From: Pseudomonadales bacterium
GTDB taxonomy: Bacteria > Pseudomonadota > Gammaproteobacteria > Pseudomonadales > Moraxellaceae
NCBI GenBank assembly: GCA_013043915.1
Contig: JABEVH010000039.1
Coordinates: 1 to 8,039 of the forward strand
Direction of reading: 5' to 3'
DNA length: 8,039 nucleotides
Notes under the pieces: generated by a model
What the model was told of the DNA's origin: nothing
Database searches by the model: none
Seen by the model: the letters and a program-made list of their open reading frames with translations, nothing else
Made by a program: the position numbers and the translations under genes
Shown here: one piece after another, positions 7,184 to 8,039 of the stretch
Layout of the letters: each line of letters starts with the position of its first letter
Position numbering within the stretch: position 1 is the first letter of the stretch

Positions 7184-7630
7184 ATGAATGCTTCCCAACC
7201 TCAATCCTTGGATCACTGGCTACATGCCTCCGCACTGGACAGCATGGTGAGCGAGCTGGCTCGTTTACAGTCGCTGACGCAAACACTGCGCACCTTGCTC
7301 GACCCCCGCTATGCTGACCACGTTGAGGTGAGCAGTTTTCGCCAAGGCACCCTGTTTCTGCTTTGCGAAAACGCTACGATCATCAGTCAACTTCGTTATC
7401 TTGCCAAATCTTATCAGGCAAAACTGCGCGAGCTTCCACAATTTTCAGACCTGCAGCAATGGAAAATATCAGTACGTCATCAGCATATGACCAACCAACA
7501 TCGCCGACGTACCTCGCCCCAAACACTGTCTCTAGCCAGCAAAACACTGTTGCTGGAAGCAGCCGAGTGCATGACTGATCCTGAGATTAGCTTAATATTA
7601 CGAAAAATGGCAAGTCGTACACCTACCTAA
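7184..7630 (+). CDS. dciA: DciA family (DUF721) replicative helicase loader
   Basis: The 148-residue product fits the DUF721/DciA family, whose members help load the replicative helicase DnaB in bacteria that lack the phage-derived DnaC or DnaI loaders. The N-terminal half (about residues 18-100) has the family's KH-like pattern: helix with LARLQSLTQTLRTLLDPRYADHV broken into SLTQTLRTLLDP (30-41), then a strand VSSFRQGTLFLLCENATIISQ region with GTLFLLCEN around 55-63, and a basic helix including LRYLAKSYQ. The C-terminal third is polar, basic (HRRR) and probably disordered before a last helix, as usual in this family. Start is ATG-7184; the ribosome binding site is poor (GAG about ten bases upstream). 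It is convergent with lpxC and divergent from the M23 gene, a conserved placement. The assignment rests on weak sequence pattern plus strong gene context. Confidence 0.85.
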   Translation: MNASQPQSLDHWLHASALDSMVSELARLQSLTQTLRTLLDPRYADHVEVSSFRQGTLFLLCENATIISQLRYLAKSYQAKLRELPQFSDLQQWKISVRHQHMTNQHRRRTSPQTLSLASKTLLLEAAECMTDPEISLILRKMASRTPT

Positions 7631-7661
7631 GTGGCATCGCCCCATCAGGAAGTACTTGCCT

Positions 7662-8039
7662 TCAGGCTGCTTGTTCCAGAGATTCTGCCTCTACGTAGCG
7701 TATGCCTGCTTCAGCAGCATGAGAAAATGTTACCATTTCCCAGCACTCTGGATGATGAATCAGCTCTCTGACTAAGGCATTGTTCAGGGCATGACCCGAT
7801 TTGAATCCCCGAAAATGTCCCAGCAGGGGATAACCTAACAAATAAAGATCACCGATAGCATCCAGCATTTTGTGGCGCACGAATTCATCTTCATAGCGTA
7901 AGCCTTCTGCATTGACGATACCTTCATCGCTCACCACAATGGCATTATCCACGCTGCCCCCCAAAGCCAGATTACGCGAACGCAGGTATTCAATGTCTTT
8001 CATGAATCCAAAAGTTCGGGCTCGTGCTATTTCCTTGAC
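7662..8039 (-). CDS. lpxC: UDP-3-O-acyl-N-acetylglucosamine deacetylase LpxC (C-terminal part)
   Basis: LpxC is the zinc-dependent cytoplasmic deacetylase of the committed step in lipid A synthesis. The window holds the last 125 codons; the frame stays open to the window edge, so the start lies outside. The preserved piece begins VKEIARARTFGFMKDIEYLR, matching a highly conserved LpxC stretch. FVRHKMLDAIGD supplies zinc ligands His and Asp (residues 56 and 60 of the fragment, equivalent to E. coli H238 and D242), and KSGHALNN the catalytic His (83, equivalent to H265). The spacing matches E. coli exactly, so about 182 residues are missing. The non-polar end (EQAA) could act as a C-terminal degradation signal, as the LpxC tail does for FtsH in E. 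coli; that is inference. In related genomes ftsZ normally lies upstream. It converges with dciA across 31 bases, in which I see no clear terminator. Confidence 0.97.
   Translation of the reverse strand, partial: VKEIARARTFGFMKDIEYLRSRNLALGGSVDNAIVVSDEGIVNAEGLRYEDEFVRHKMLDAIGDLYLLGYPLLGHFRGFKSGHALNNALVRELIHHPECWEMVTFSHAAEAGIRYVEAESLEQAA

Noticed and set aside
7027..7317. A 96-codon plus-strand frame spanning the M23-dciA gap
   Set aside because: It overlaps the dciA start in another frame and the M23 N-terminus on the other strand; both neighbours have better support.
7631..7661. Possible bidirectional terminator between dciA and lpxC
   Set aside because: Only weak, short inverted repeats are present (such as GCC-TTCA-GGC at its edge) and there is no T-run on either strand.
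1..8039. Mobile elements, CRISPR arrays, tRNA or rRNA genes, toxin-antitoxin or defence genes
   Set aside because: No direct-repeat arrays, transposase-like frames, terminal inverted repeats or RNA-gene signatures were seen; the window is almost fully occupied by conserved housekeeping genes.

Overview
The window carries a conserved housekeeping block of a Gram-negative proteobacterium, most likely beta- or gammaproteobacterial (or a close relative). The signs are LpxC (lipid A synthesis), a SecA of about 911 residues with a zinc-binding tail, DciA instead of a DnaC-type helicase loader, and the minus-strand order lpxC / (dciA reversed) / M23 peptidase / secA / argJ / Nudix-ThiE fusion. This order is familiar from Pseudomonas and from several betaproteobacteria. 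Base composition looks close to 50% GC by eye, with no obvious shift along the window. I do not assign a genus.

Layout. Positions 1-1266 (plus strand) hold the end of an apparent lipid-transport operon: a few codons of a possible upstream gene, a 107-codon reading frame of unknown function, and an MCE/MlaD-like substrate-binding protein that starts at a TTG behind a strong ribosome binding site. This operon meets, stop codon on stop codon, a minus-strand block read from right to left: secA (start 6156), argJ (start 3408) and a Nudix hydrolase fused to a thiamine-phosphate-synthase-like domain (start 2207). These three are tightly packed and probably co-transcribed. Upstream of secA lies an M23 murein peptidase gene with its own membrane anchor. 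Between it and secA is a clear intrinsic terminator, oddly placed only about 20 bases before the secA start codon. The peptidase gene diverges across 35 bases from dciA (plus strand), which converges on the 3' part of lpxC (minus strand, cut by the window edge).

How the genes relate. Most act in the envelope or in core metabolism: LpxC commits precursor to lipid A, the M23 enzyme trims or regulates peptidoglycan, SecA drives protein export, and the MCE protein probably handles phospholipid traffic. ArgJ (arginine), Nudix-ThiE (nucleotide sanitation) and DciA (DnaB loading) are neighbours by conserved order rather than by pathway. I see no mobile element, CRISPR array, tRNA, rRNA or defence system, and no convincing undescribed system. 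The points most worth a second look are the terminator-like hairpin in the secA leader and the small unknown frame coupled to the MCE gene.
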